NCBI GenBank assembly: GCA_013400975.1
Contig: WBMZ01010246.1
Span: 62,001-126,000 of the forward strand
Length of the DNA: 64,000 nucleotides
Origin: Atrichornis clamosus
Taxonomy: Eukaryota; Chordata; Aves; Passeriformes; Menuridae
Direction: 5' to 3'
The notes beneath the pieces are model-generated. The model searched no databases and was not told where the DNA came from. It saw only the letters and a list, made by a program, of their open reading frames with translations. Position 1 is the stretch's first letter; each line of letters starts with the position of its first letter. Shown here one piece after another: positions 34,501 to 47,167 of the stretch. Both the position numbers and the translations under genes were made by a program.

Positions 34501-37500
34501 CTTGAAGAAGAGATTTGAAGAGAAGGTGAAGAAGAAATCACTGTTAGGAAAATGAGTATACTGTCCAGTCCTGAGTAGAATCACAGTGCATTATCCTACA
34601 GAACACAGCATCTCACAGAGAGTCCAGAAATGTAGCCTCATCCAAAGAAGTCAAGCAACCATTAATCTCTAAATTAAAAAAAAGAAAAAAAAGCTTTTAT
34701 TTATCCTAGTTGATAGGATTTTTTTTAAAATAACTTAGTGTACTAGCATACAGAAACTAGTCTAAGAGCTGAGCCGCACAACAGGCTGGATGAATCATTA
34801 AAATAAACTCTTGCTGATAGCACGGGATAAACACACATCCTCATCTATGACCTCCAAAAAGCCTCCAGGGCAGCTGCATCCCTGGAACTGTCCCCTGTGC
34901 ATCCGCAGTGGGTCAGGCTGCACAGCTCAGATCCTGAGGTACCCAGGAGTCTCACCCCACACGGGCAACCAAAGACAACCTGTATCATCTCCGTTACAGC
35001 TGGGAGAGTTTTACAGATTTATCAACTTGTATCATCTTAAATGTCTTGATAAAAGTTGGATCATCTAGAGCTCAGAAAACATGTTACAGTTTTCTTCAAT
35101 AGGTCAAGTATCTACCAGGCCTAGATGATTTACATGTAATGGCAAATTTCAGGTTATTTAAAATGTTAATTGGTAATTTGTGGAAATACATTTTGTTGAA
35201 AACAATTAAATTAGAAACATGCAGTTTTGTCTTCTAACTGTATTCCTTCCTTTAGTCTGTTATATTTTACGTATTTGTTATATTGCTCACACAACAGTGG
35301 ATTTGCTGTTTCTGGAAAAACACCTAACTGCATCTTCTTTCAGTTCATGACAGTACACTGAGATATATTGTCATCTCAGCTGAGACCATGAGAAAAACCC
35401 ACCCTACCACCAGTTTTTAATGTAAAGGTTAAGATGCATTTGCTCTCAAGCTCATTATATTAAACTTTTTTTTCCCTGATTAACGTTAGCTGGCAATAAG
35501 TTTGCACTTTTTTAGTGATATTTATTGCAGATTACAAGCATCGTGCTGAGAAGCACATATGTAATAAGGTTTATTTCTATTTTCATGCTATTCCTTGCCA
35601 AAAACGCACGGTGAAACCCATCTGTTGTATTCCCCATCTGAGGTTAGACAAGAGGAGGAGACTCTACATAGCACCCTATCACTGCAAACAATATTGATTA
35701 AAGCAGAGTTTGGAGATGGAAGCCAAAGTGCTTACTCAGAGCAGGCATTCTGCCTCATTGACACACATAGATGAAAACATATATAAAATATATACACAGA
35801 AGAAATAATGACCAGGGAACATGCAGCTCTGGAATCTGACGTAAGGACATCAGCAGAAGCTGAATCTTCAGAGAATCATTTCTGTACATTTGTCCACATG
35901 CACCTTCAAACATGCAAATCTTTTTGTACCAATTTTTTTTCATTTGTGCCAGTTTTATAAATGAAGTCTCTATCTGAAAAACAGGAATACTTGGGAGGCC
36001 TTTTTTTGTACCTTGTATAAATGATGCAAGCGCTCTGATAGGGCATGAACACTGCCTTGTTTTTCAGTTTCTCAAGGAAAACAGATACTGTCCCTCTTTG
36101 CAGATGCCAGGCCTTTACAATGTGTTAATAGTACTCATTTCCTCATTCAAGACACAAGAAATGTTCTTCCTTTTATCTGTCAAGTAACTTCATGCAACAC
36201 ATAATTCAATGCTAATTTAGTGTGTGAAGGAGCATAAGTAATGAGGATGTTGGTAAAATCAGTTGAGATGATGCAAGTGGATTCTGATACACAGAGGAAG
36301 AAAGGGCACCAGAATATCAGACATAAATGGAAACAAAAATATCTGATACACAACTTTAAAGGGAACAGGGGTAGGCAGACACCCAAGAATGGCTGTATGT
36401 TGACAACACAGGGGAAGTATTTCAGAATTGGAAACATTCCAGTATTTAGGAAGGCATAGATATATAAACCATAACTGAAACATGCAATTGTACACCCCAG
36501 AGGAGAGACTGAGCCCCAAATGAAAATTAACGTACAAAATAATGTAGGATCTGCCCTACACATACACAACATACAAGGATTTAAATTAAAATAGAAAGCA
36601 GTTCAGCCTCTTAACACCAAATTATGAAAAGTTGTTTGCAGTGTGGATATACATGTCAACAGGACTGCAAAATTTAGGTCTAGGCATAAACACACAACAT
36701 ATTTTTCTTTGCGCCCCTCTGAAAAGCAGGCACACACACTGCTTTCAAGGAGTGTTGCACTCAGAGCTCCAGAAAGTAATGTCCTCAATATTAAAAATAC
36801 AGCACAGTCAACAGCCTAAGTCACACTTCAGCCCTAAATGTTCTCTGATGCAGGAATGAGTTACCTTTGTTGTAAAGACACAGAAACATGGCCAACAGGG
36901 TAGCTTTCAAGAAAAACTGCTCTCCCATCTAAACTTCAGATCCAAAGAAGTTGATCTGAACCCTTTTCAGGCTCAGATCCTTCCTACCACCTAAAGAACC
37001 TAAAGGAGGTACATTACTCAAAATAGAAGATCTTTTACGTTTGAGTAGAAATGATAGAAACTTCCAGATCATGTAATCTCAAGTAAAATCCTAGACACTT
37101 CAAAGACTACCTTTGTTCTTGCACTCATTAGCTCACTGGCTTAACTGTGGCTCATCACATCACTGCCCAACTCAGGGACCATACTCTGAATTCAGGCCCG
37201 AAATAAAAAGTTCATACAGCAAATCCCCACAGAATCTGCTAAACCTTTTTCTGTGGATCAGAGTTAAAAGGTGCTGTGTCCATGGGTGCTAAACTGGTGT
37301 CTCCTCACTGAAGCAGCCACTGCCAAGGGTAGTGAAAACAGGAATATAGTATTGGTAATACAGGCATCAAACAGCATCTTGGCAAACCCCAAAATTTTGT
37401 ATTACGGTTATATTTCAACAGCTTGAGAGATTACATTTCCATAAACCAGAAAGTTACCCTTTTGCTGGGGTTAAGGTTCCTTTAAGTAGGAATGTTTGTT

Positions 37501-40344
37501 TTGGTTTGACTCTCGAGTTCAACAGAAAGTTTCCTGTTATCACGTACACGTTTGAGGGAAGGCCAAAGCAAACAGTTTTAGCAGTTTCATTCTATGCATC
37601 TTCACATCTCTCTGTAGCTCTATTACTTCTTGGAATGACATTAAAGGCTCAATCAGAAATGCCAAAGCTTGCCGGATATTTCTCCATTCTTCCCTTGACT
37701 TTATCAGTGCAGTAGAAAGATGTTGTTCTTCAAAAAACTCACAAGTCAACACAATACTGTATTGCACAGCCTACAGACCCACCATGCAGATTGTACACAT
37801 TTAGAGATACAAAGAATGCTTGGCAGAGACAGAGTTGTAATTGAGACCATCCCCATGACTGATAAACTGTTCTAGAAATGACACATCACCCCCTTTTATT
37901 TGTAGATGCCTGTTAGTTAATATCTGCTTGTTAATATTTGCATCACTGCCCTTATTTTAGGGCAGATCCTCAGTTCAATGCAATTTTCTGGTAATTACAT
38001 TTTTAATTTTTTTTTCCAGAGATAAATCTCATCCTATTGAAAACATACCTGCCTTATCTATTACCCAAATCTCTGGCTCTCTGAAAAATCACTTCCATAA
38101 TGTACTGGATGCAGTCCAAACCTGAGAAATTACTTCTATGTACTAACTCTCAAACATGTTGGAAATCTTGGAGAAGTGTAGTGAAGTGGTTCTGGCAACT
38201 GTATCACTAAAGCAATAAAATCAACAGAGTATTTTTACTATTTGTTTAGTAATAGGACTTGACAAATATAGAGCACTGTAACAGCAAACTAAAATCCACT
38301 TATATTTTTATTGCTCCTGCTTCAAAAATAAGAAATAAAAGATACCACTCATAAAATTCTTGTAAGTAGTCATAAGTTTCTTCATTTTCTTGATGTAGTT
38401 TATATAACTGCTGTTACAGTTAGACACTTCATGAGGCAATATTTAAATGAAAAGGGGAAAAAAAATCCCCAAACCCTGTACTAACAGAACCAGTTTGTTT
38501 TTAAGCACATTTTGCATTGCTGTGCACCGGTAGCAGCAATGTAACCGTGGTTTCCATTTGAAAACTCCCGAGGATGAGGGAATCTGTCCTTTACGCATGA
38601 TAAAATCTTGTGACACAGCAAAATATTGCTGCTGCAGTGTCCTCAAGGTACGCCCTTCGGAGAGTCCTGCGCCGCTCGCTCACAAGTGCTGCAATAATCC
38701 ATTAAGTAAAAATCATTTACATGCACAAAAACAGCTCAGCTGCTGATTCATGAAGTAAGTATATAATTATTATGTGCTATAGCTTTTTAGCTTGATAATG
38801 CTATTATTTTTCTTTCAAATTTGCTCTGTAAATATGTTTCAATTATTCCTTAGTACAGACAGTTGCTTGAATAGGCAAATTATTAAATACTAAGTAACAC
38901 TGTTCTATAATAGCTTGTTGGGGGTTTTTAGAAACTATGTACAGAATTTTCACCTTGCTGTAAAACCAGTAATGAGTTAAGCCTCAGACAGATGAGTATT
39001 ATCATCCTTTCACAGGTAAGGAAACAACTGCAGGGGGAAATTGCTTCCACAAGGACTCTAAGCACAGCTGGCTACTCCTTGTTCTGCTCTCCCATATCTT
39101 TAATCACATACCACACCACTTGCAGAGATCTGATCACAGATGGGTTACGTACCTCAATCACATGTTGTGCGTTACTGCAAGTACAGGGAGCTACTTTTTA
39201 TTTTTAGGTACCCTGCTTCTCTTTCTTTGAATACTTCAGCCATTCTGAGCTAGACCAAAAAAAAAAAAATCCATCTGAACAGCAATCACTAAAATTAATA
39301 TTTTTTACACCTATAAAATGCATATTTGAAGTTGTGAAAAACATTATTTATTGCACTGCCAGGCTTAATGAGAAAGTATTAGAAATACAGAGCAGCACGT
39401 ACCTGAGGTTGTAGACATTGATGTGCTGGGTTATGGACTGTGCACTACAGGTGGGCAGTGTAGTTCTAATTTCTGACTCTAATAATGAGGCTGAGAGCCT
39501 CAAAGAACAGAAGGACCCTCCAAAGTTCTACTGAGTTTGGGCAAGGAAAATAGAAGCCTTCCACAACCGAGGGTGCAAGAAAAGCTTGTGAAGGGTTCAG
39601 ACCACAGGTCCATCTTGCTAAATAGCAGGGGGTTTTTCCTGCTGCTAGGTTCAGGAAAAGAACAGGGAGGAAAAGAAGATGAAAAAAGGGCAAGATTAGT
39701 AATTAGTCTCCAGAACCTCTCCCTGCCACCAGCAATTTGCCATTCAAGAGGTCTATCAATCAGAATTGTTTCAGCCATCCCTGTGGATTTTTCTTCCACA
39801 AAACTATCTACTCACTTTTTCAACCTTCATGAAACTTTAGTAACCTACGATATGCTGCAGTAAGGAGTTTCATAACTCACCTGAAGTATGAAGAAATGCT
39901 TTCTACACCTACATGCAGCACTTGGTGCGCGCTGGTTATCGCACTGAGAATGGAAACACATTTGCAAAGATAACAGGAGAGGTGTTTTGGACTCATGTGA
40001 GGGAAGTAGGACACTGTTTTCAATCCTGAAAGGGCTGAAGAGAATATTTTAAGTGCTACATTTCCATTAAAGTAGGTCAAAATCTTCTTCCTTATTCCCA
40101 AAAAGGGACTTGATGTTCTGACTATCAATAGCGTAGAGTGCAGTGCTGAGTCAGGTGCTTTTCAAGCATAGCTCATCAAGACTTTTGCAATGAGAAGTGT
40201 CCACGCTCCCCACTCCTGCTTGCCACTTGGATCCACATGCAGTCCATGGAGAAGATCAGAAACTTCAGGCAAGTCCTGAACTGCTTCCTAAAGGCACCTC
40301 CTTTCAAATACAGCAGCCCTCCCCAACTCCCCTGGTCTTTACAG
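31513..40344. other. AT-rich intergenic or intronic stretch
   Basis: No supported gene or classified repeat in nearly 9 kb. Somewhat GC-richer sequence lies at 33755-33950 and 34850-34970 without splice bounding or a recognisable product. On the plus strand 39003-39021 carries an acceptor abutting a donor (see the separate entry). Confidence 0.45.
39003..39021 (+). promoter_or_regulatory. Acceptor-donor junction resembling a recursive splice site
   Basis: CATCCTTTCACAG is followed with no gap by GTAAGGA. A pyrimidine tract, CAG and an immediately adjacent GTAAG is the pattern of recursive (zero-length exon) splice sites known from long introns. There is no independent evidence for a plus-strand gene here. 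The motif can also arise by chance. Confidence 0.2.
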
Positions 40345-40429
40345 GATGCCACTCACAGCTTGGGTACCTGAAGAAGGCACCTTCAAATCACATCAGCAAA
40401 CCTAAGAAATCCTGAGTGCATAACTTCAG
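40345..40429 (+). other. Exon-like segment on the plus strand (non-coding type)
   Basis: An excellent acceptor (CCCCTGGTCTTTACAG) and a consensus donor (ACTTCAG followed by GTAAGAG) bound 85 nt. All three frames contain stops, so it cannot be an internal coding exon. It could be a lncRNA or UTR exon. It lies 1.3 kb after the recursive-type site. No other evidence of transcription is visible. Confidence 0.22.
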
Positions 40430-43400
40430 GTAAGAGTTCTCACCTTTAAACCACACTGGGTGTTTGAATTCTTGTTTCCCTCATTTGACTGGTAGCAAAC
40501 CCCAAAGAGGCCAGAACACAGAACACAGACAACAGTATCAATGTAGGCTCCAGCCACAAGATCCATTATCAATATACTGACAGCAATTTGTGATTTAATT
40601 AAGATATCATGGACATCGCTGTGTCCCTGAAACATGAGGTTAAAATGTTTTTTTTCCTTATTATGAAACACAGTAAAAAAAAAAAAAAAAGAAACAAAGA
40701 AGATTAGAACTAGAAGAAAGTGGCCAGAGAAAATGAGAGATGAGGAGTTTCCTCATGATCCGATTCAGCTGACAGACCACCATGCTTATGCTCAGTTGCT
40801 ACACAAAGCATTTATGGTATTTTGCAGTGGAGGTATAGGTATCGTATTAAAACTTCTGTAAATGCATTTTTTCCACATCACTTCTGAATTGGCTAACACC
40901 AAATTCAGTGAATGACACCCTGGTTCACCATGCAATCTTTATTTTTCTTCCACTTTATTTTCAACCAGCTAAATGTTTTTAGAGAAAACGCTGTCATGTT
41001 GTTTGAAAAACACAAAACTGAGGAGGATTTTAGCCAAGCTTCACAGAAACTGACTTCTGAAAACATCCCATCCAGCATACTCTAGATGTTTCTATCAAAT
41101 TTCCTGCCATTTAAAAAATACGCTAATCTTAAGCATAATGGAACATCTTCAAAAGATGATTGCATCTTAAAATAACCTTACCAACTGCTGAAACCTCATT
41201 TTTGTCTTAGTAGCAGCTATTCTGATTCTCTGCTTGCTGATAAAATCATACGATCAATATTATTCTTAAATAAACCCAGAATGAAAAGGCTTTAGCTTAC
41301 CCTTACCGTCTGTAGAGGCTAAACAAAAAACCTTGCAGAAAGTAAAACAGAACCAGATCAGGGCTGCTCTTTTGAGCCAAGTTTTAAGACATTTGCTAGT
41401 ACTTGACTAGCAACTTGACTGTGATTGTGGACAACTTATTTTACAATAAAATTAGCACCACAGGTCACAAAAGACAATGGAGTAGGTGCAGCTGAACCCT
41501 AAACTGATGCTTGAAAGTACCCAGTTCAAAGGCCTGGTTTTTTGGTGTCATAAAAGACAAACTACTGGCAATAGTGTCAGCATTTCTCATTTCTTTAATG
41601 GTCATCAGTAGATGAATATTGGAGTGGGGTTTTTTTTAAATTAACTCCCTTTTTCATACTTTTATACCAAATTAGTTTTTATTTTCTCACCCTGTAATCC
41701 TTTAATGCTACTGAAAGGACATAATGTAATTGAAATGTAATTGATTAAAAGAGAAATACATAATTAATAGAAACCATAAAAAAATATTATGCACATATCA
41801 ATGGGGAGAACAATGTCATCTGGTTTTGGATGCAAAATCACTAGGCATTACTGCCAATCTACAATACAGATTACACTCCTAATGTCAAGGATATGATGAT
41901 AGCTTGAACGTGCTTTTATGTATAATTTTAGCCTTCCCTCCCCCTGCTCTGTCCTTCACAGCCAAGGAACGCTGCATAGAATCACTTCTCTAGAACCTTC
42001 CAGTTTTCAGTACATTTACTTAAAATATGAAGTTTTAGCAGTTTTGCCAAGCTAAACTGTTTTAGATCAATTCAACCTTTCAGATAGTAAAGTAGCCCAG
42101 CTAAATTAAGCATGAATTTATGGACTTTCTACAAATCAGGAAAACTCCACTTCTACTATTATATGAAGTCTTTATTTAAAAGACTATTTAAGGTTTATAA
42201 AAGCATTGGCATCTGTAAATCTGGCAACCTAAGTCAGGGTCTGTCCCATGCTTCAGCTACATTTGAAAACTTAAAAAAAGATTCAAAAATACTGCAGAAG
42301 GAAGGAGGGAGTATCCAGCAGCCTTTTAGATTAACGGCTACTAATAAATCAACCTCCTTTTACGCTGGATATAAGTGTATTTTAATTATATCACCAAATT
42401 AAAGGAAGATTTTCAACAGAAAAAGATACCTCTATCCTCCTATAAAGAAATGCTTATAAGCCTTTAATTTCTGTACTTTGTGGCAGTTCTGGCCCACAGA
42501 ATTGTTGCAAACAGGCAAAGAATTCCAGGAACCAGAGTCCAGTTTTGATAAGACAACAAGCTCTGCCACACTCAGGCATCAAGGAAAAACAGAAAAGGAA
42601 ACAGATGCAAACTGCATCCAGACCAGAGAACAGCACAAGTAAAGGGACACAAAAACAGAATGGAAACAAACATGAGGCAGATCACAGGACATAGTAGGCA
42701 CAAGACTAAGGAGTCAGGTCCCAGGAATGCCATAATTATGTGTTTAAACATGCTTTTTTAATTAAATATTTCATTTTTTGGGTGCACTGTGTACTCACAT
42801 ATACTCAAAAGGAGTTTTAAGAGAAGTATAAAGTTATTTTCAATAAGTACTCCAAAATGTAAGTGTTCTCTTGTCTGTGCTACCTGGGCTCAATTATCAC
42901 AATTATCAGTACAAACTCTTTCTGTTAAATTGAACCTTCATAAGTGACTTGTATAGACTGAGGCTAAGCTACCTTTTTCACTTTGAACTCCATCTGAAAA
43001 TTTTCTGTCAAATTTTATCAACGCAAAAGAATAAACTTGTCTGTAAGTTAAGGAAAGTTTAAGGTAAGTTACGAGTTTGCCATGTAAAAAGAAAGCTTTT
43101 AAAACTGCGTGCAATACAAGGGTTTTATCTAGAGCAATTCAACAAACTTTGTTCAATAAATACATTTTCCAATTAGATGATTAACATCATGTTCAGGAGG
43201 TACAAGTCAATCATCCTTCTGGAGCATTTCCTGGCTCAGGAAAGACCACAGCCTGTATCCAACAAGCCTTTGGCAGCACCCGTGGAACTGACATGAAAAC
43301 CCCATTGGTATTTCTTTTAAAAATGAGGAATTCACAACTTCAGGTAGGGCAGGAGGCTTTCCATGAGTGATCACTTCGTAAACTGTTACATTTTTTAAAT

Positions 43401-45324
43401 TATGTGGAAAACCATGATTTGAGGAACATATTTGTAGGTGTTTCCATTCATAAAAGACTAATGAAATTAAAATCAGAGTGAATGGAATAGAGTTGAATAT
43501 TAAATTTAAAAATTAACATTTAATGCGAATGAATTTCAGTGGAAATCCACTTGTGTATCACCAAGCAAAAAAAAAAAAATCACAAAGAATAATTTAAGAA
43601 ACATCAGAAATCAAGGAATGAAATAAGAATTATTTTGTTCCCTCATTAGAAAAGAGAACCAGAAAAACAAAGAAAAGGATACTCAGACTTGCAGCTAAAG
43701 ACCACACACTATCAGATGCACCTTGTTGCACCAGTGCCTTTAAGGAGTTGCTGTGAAGTTTCTTTCACCAACTATTCCAGGATATAATCATGTTGTTGAT
43801 TACTGTAATCACAAGGAACCTATAAAATAACCACTGATTTATGGTTAACACAGATAAAAGGAAGCAACTGACTAAAAAAATCTTCATTGGACATTTGCAG
43901 CTCTGGAATGAACTTCCTTTTACTTCCATGCATCAACATCTTGGACAGGGGGCAAAACTCATCTAATCATCTGACATTTTGAGAAGTTTCACAGACTGAC
44001 ACCAAAAATTAAACAGGAAAGGATTTTGTAAACTTTAAGATTATATTAACAAACATTTCAGAATTCTAATGAAGGATTAGGTACCAAGGAAATGGTTGGA
44101 CATCAACCCAAGTTGGTGTCCATTTCAAAAAATCACAATTTAATTTTATGTAGATACAGCTAAGAGATAAGGGAAGAATGAAGAAAACGTGGTCTGGAGG
44201 TATGATACAATGCTTTTTGAAAAATTTTATCAGGGCAAGTTTCTTATGAGAACAGAGAGGAGGAGGCAAGGACATGAATAGCCCAGTGATGGGGGGCCTC
44301 ACCTCAAAGAAAAGAAACAGCTCACAGTTTTAAGTCTGCATCCAGAAATTATATACACAGAAGCTCTAGAAACAGAGAAGCCTGAATTTCCCTTCCTGAG
44401 TCATTACTGAGCTTAGTTATCCATTTTTTCCCCTGACACAATGAGTTGAGGTTGCATTACCTGGCACAGAGATAGCAGCAACCCACACAGAAAGGGTAAC
44501 AAGCCTCCCTTCAAAAAGCTCATCACCTTTGGATTGGTGATAACCTAGAACAGAAAGTTTCCCTGCTCCTGAGAAGACACCCTTGCCTACCTACTGAGGA
44601 GCCACTGTTAAGAGCAGTGCTTTGGAGAAACAACTTTAAGACTCCCTGGTCTGGGGAGGGAACATGATTTGAATCTGGTGATGGACATCACTTGCTTGGC
44701 CAAGGAATAGCCAGGTCTCACATCTTATTTCTGTCTGCAGTATCTAAGCACCTTTTAGACAGACTTTCAAAGGAAGCCAGGCTTACCTAATTGTGTCTGT
44801 CCATCTACCCGCTGGGCCCTCCATAATTAAATCCTTACCTCACCAGCACATTTCAGCCAAAAGCTCTCAGTAGTCTCAAGGAGAATTAAGCTCCTGCAAG
44901 TTTCATTAAGGAGGGGAAAAAAAAAGAAAAGGGCACCAGATGAGAAGGGAGACACAAATTAGAGGCCCTGCTCTGTGAAAGGCTACGGTAGGACATCAGC
45001 AGTGATCCCTTCCATGACACCTGCCAGTCTCCAGACGTGGACTCATCGGCACACAGGCATCTCCAGCCCAGCCAACTGCGGCCCTGCGAGAGGTGCAGGG
45101 ACATGCACTGCACATGAATTTCTCAATAAAGCACCACCCGGCCTCCATCTTTGTGCAAAACAGGCTCCAGCTGACTCGTGCTGCCTGTGAGCACAGAAGG
45201 CTTTTGCTTGCTGTGCATCTGCCTCCAAGAGAGCTCGTTCAGTTGGAGGATCCTGCCTTGTCTTAAGCACAAAACACACACAAAACTGCTCAAACCTGCC
45301 AGAGGAAAGGAAATAAAGAAGGTC
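40430..45324. other. AT-rich non-coding stretch
   Basis: No supported feature. A-rich runs occur at 40674-40690 and 43567-43579. There is no recognisable repeat family or exon. Confidence 0.45.
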
Positions 45325-45436
45325 AGGGCTTGGAACAACCTGGTCTAGTGGAAGGTCTCCCTGCCCATGGCAGGGGGGCTGGAATGAGATGGTCATTAAG
45401 GTCCCTTCTAAGCTGTTATGTGATCCTGTGATCTGG
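45325..45436 (+). mobile_element. CR1 LINE 3' fragment, plus orientation
   Basis: The segment reads GGAACAACCTGGTCTAGTGG, AAGGTCTCCCTGCCCATGGC, AGGGGGGCTGGAATGAGATG and AAGGTCCCTTCTAA, then TGTGATCCTGTGATC. This is the standard CR1 3'-UTR order in sense orientation, ending in degenerate octamers. Only about 110 bp remain. The 197-codon minus-strand ORF across this region (45043-45636) is read partly from antisense CR1 and is not a gene. Confidence 0.9.
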
Positions 45437-45963
45437 AAGTGTGGAGGGTACCTGAATTTCATCCATGAAGTACAAAGGGATTTCAAGGCATTCCTGATTT
45501 TAGACGGATTTTGAAGTACTGAGAAACCTGCCTTCCCCATAACTCCTGACTTTGGGTGTCTATATCCTTTTGCAGATCTGGGCTGAAGCATGTTGCTAGG
45601 CTGCCAACAACTGCCAGGCAACAAATCACAGCACACAGATTGAAGCCACGCTTACAATGCAATATATTGAGCATGTTTTATTGTTAAGAAATCAATAATC
45701 TGCATTGCCATAATAAAATGTAAAATGTGATTATATTTTTCCCAGGGGGTGGAAATATAAGAATAAAAAAACCTGTAAATCATTCTTATTGCCTTTCCAA
45801 AGTAAAACTTATACATTCATTCTTCGATCTGTTATAAAATCAAATTAATTTCCACTATTAATGAACAAAACATCTCACATTGCACAACATGTAATTAAGA
45901 GTCCTACTACTTCTTTCCGAGCTCCTTCTATTCATTGTCCCACCAAATTATTAAAACAAAGCA

Positions 45964-45977
45964 GTTACTATGGTAAC
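45964..45977. promoter_or_regulatory. RFX/X-box-like palindrome in a possible conserved element
   Basis: GTTACTATGGTAAC is an imperfect palindrome close to the RFX consensus GTNRCC-N-RGYAAC. It lies in a homogeneous AT-rich stretch with several TAATTA/ATTAAT homeodomain-type motifs (about 45840-46010). The appearance is that of a conserved non-coding enhancer, but conservation cannot be judged from one sequence. Confidence 0.3.
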
Positions 45978-47140
45978 TAATTCATTCTCTGCATTATTAT
46001 ATTGTTTCTAAACATCAGTGTCGACTCGTTCTGACTTACATGCCCTACATTCCAGTTTGAAATCCTAAACTTCTGTCTTGTTTGTCAGAAAAGCCCTTTA
46101 CAATCTATGCATTCATGCAGATAAGGGTAGCTAGAGTGCAGCTGCTTGTGTTTATTGCAAGAAGACGTAACTGTTACTAAATTATTTGAGTTTGATAAAT
46201 TGGGGATGCCTGCGTGGAAGTGCAGAGCAGCACTCGGGGAACAAGCATGGGAGTCTGTGGAGCACTGCACAAACGGGCAAACATGACCATCTGCAGGTTA
46301 GCTGAACTAACAACAACCACCAAAAATGACTGGCAGATGTTGTGGAAATTAAGTAACACCTGCCTAAGTGGTATTTGATACCCAGGAAAAAACCACATGC
46401 ATACAACTGATGCAATCTTCAAGACAGAAAGGAACAGCAGGGAAGAAGAAATTGTGATAAAATTGCCTGGGAAAAAGTTTTCTTAGCACTCAATAAAACT
46501 ATTTCTTCAAATGTGCACTCCTTGACAAAAAGAGGCCTTTATCGTGTATTTAATTAACACTTATAATTATTCTTGATTACTTGTTAGCAGGAGTCATAGT
46601 CTAATTGTATTTGAGTGTCATCATCTAGCACACAAGGAAACTTTCTGAAAAATACAGGTAGGATCAAAAGAATATAGAGTCTTTGCTCTTCATCTTTTGC
46701 TGTCCTGCTGCCATTGCCTGTAATTTTTGGTGTGTTTTTTTGGTGTGTCTCCATTTAATTGGCAGAATGAGAGGTTTGAAAATTCAGTGCATAGGAGGAT
46801 GCTTTGAAAAATAAGCATCAAGGAAAGGGTAACATGAATAATTTTTAACAGCTAATTTCTGGCTTTAAAAAAATCCCTAATACATCTGCTCAAAGTCACA
46901 AGCAATTTAAATTTAGTTCTCACAGGAAAGGAAGGAAGAAGGAGCCTTTTTATTCAAGTATCTGAGCAGGGTCACAAACCACCGCAGAGTTGTGGGTTTA
47001 CAGTGGTACCAAAGGGCGTGTTTTCACCTGCAGCAAATGCCAGGTACTTTCACAATTAGCAAAGCCTCCTTTTTAAAAGGGATTCCAAGAGTATTACGGC
47101 AGCCTGCTGCTATTTATATCACAGAATGTCTCTGACTGAC

Positions 47141-47167
47141 TGTTTTCTGTCACAGAGACAGAAAACA
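47141..47167. repeat. Perfect 11-bp inverted repeat with 5-nt loop
   Basis: TGTTTTCTGTC (47141-47151) and GACAGAAAACA (47157-47167) are exact reverse complements around ACAGA. The stem is too short for a microRNA precursor and no terminator logic applies in this genome. It is likely incidental. Confidence 0.6.

Noticed and set aside
45043..45636. 197-codon minus-strand ORF
   Set aside because: It runs antisense through the CR1 fragment at 45325-45436 and shows no domain. The start and stop are unrelated to splice or promoter signals.
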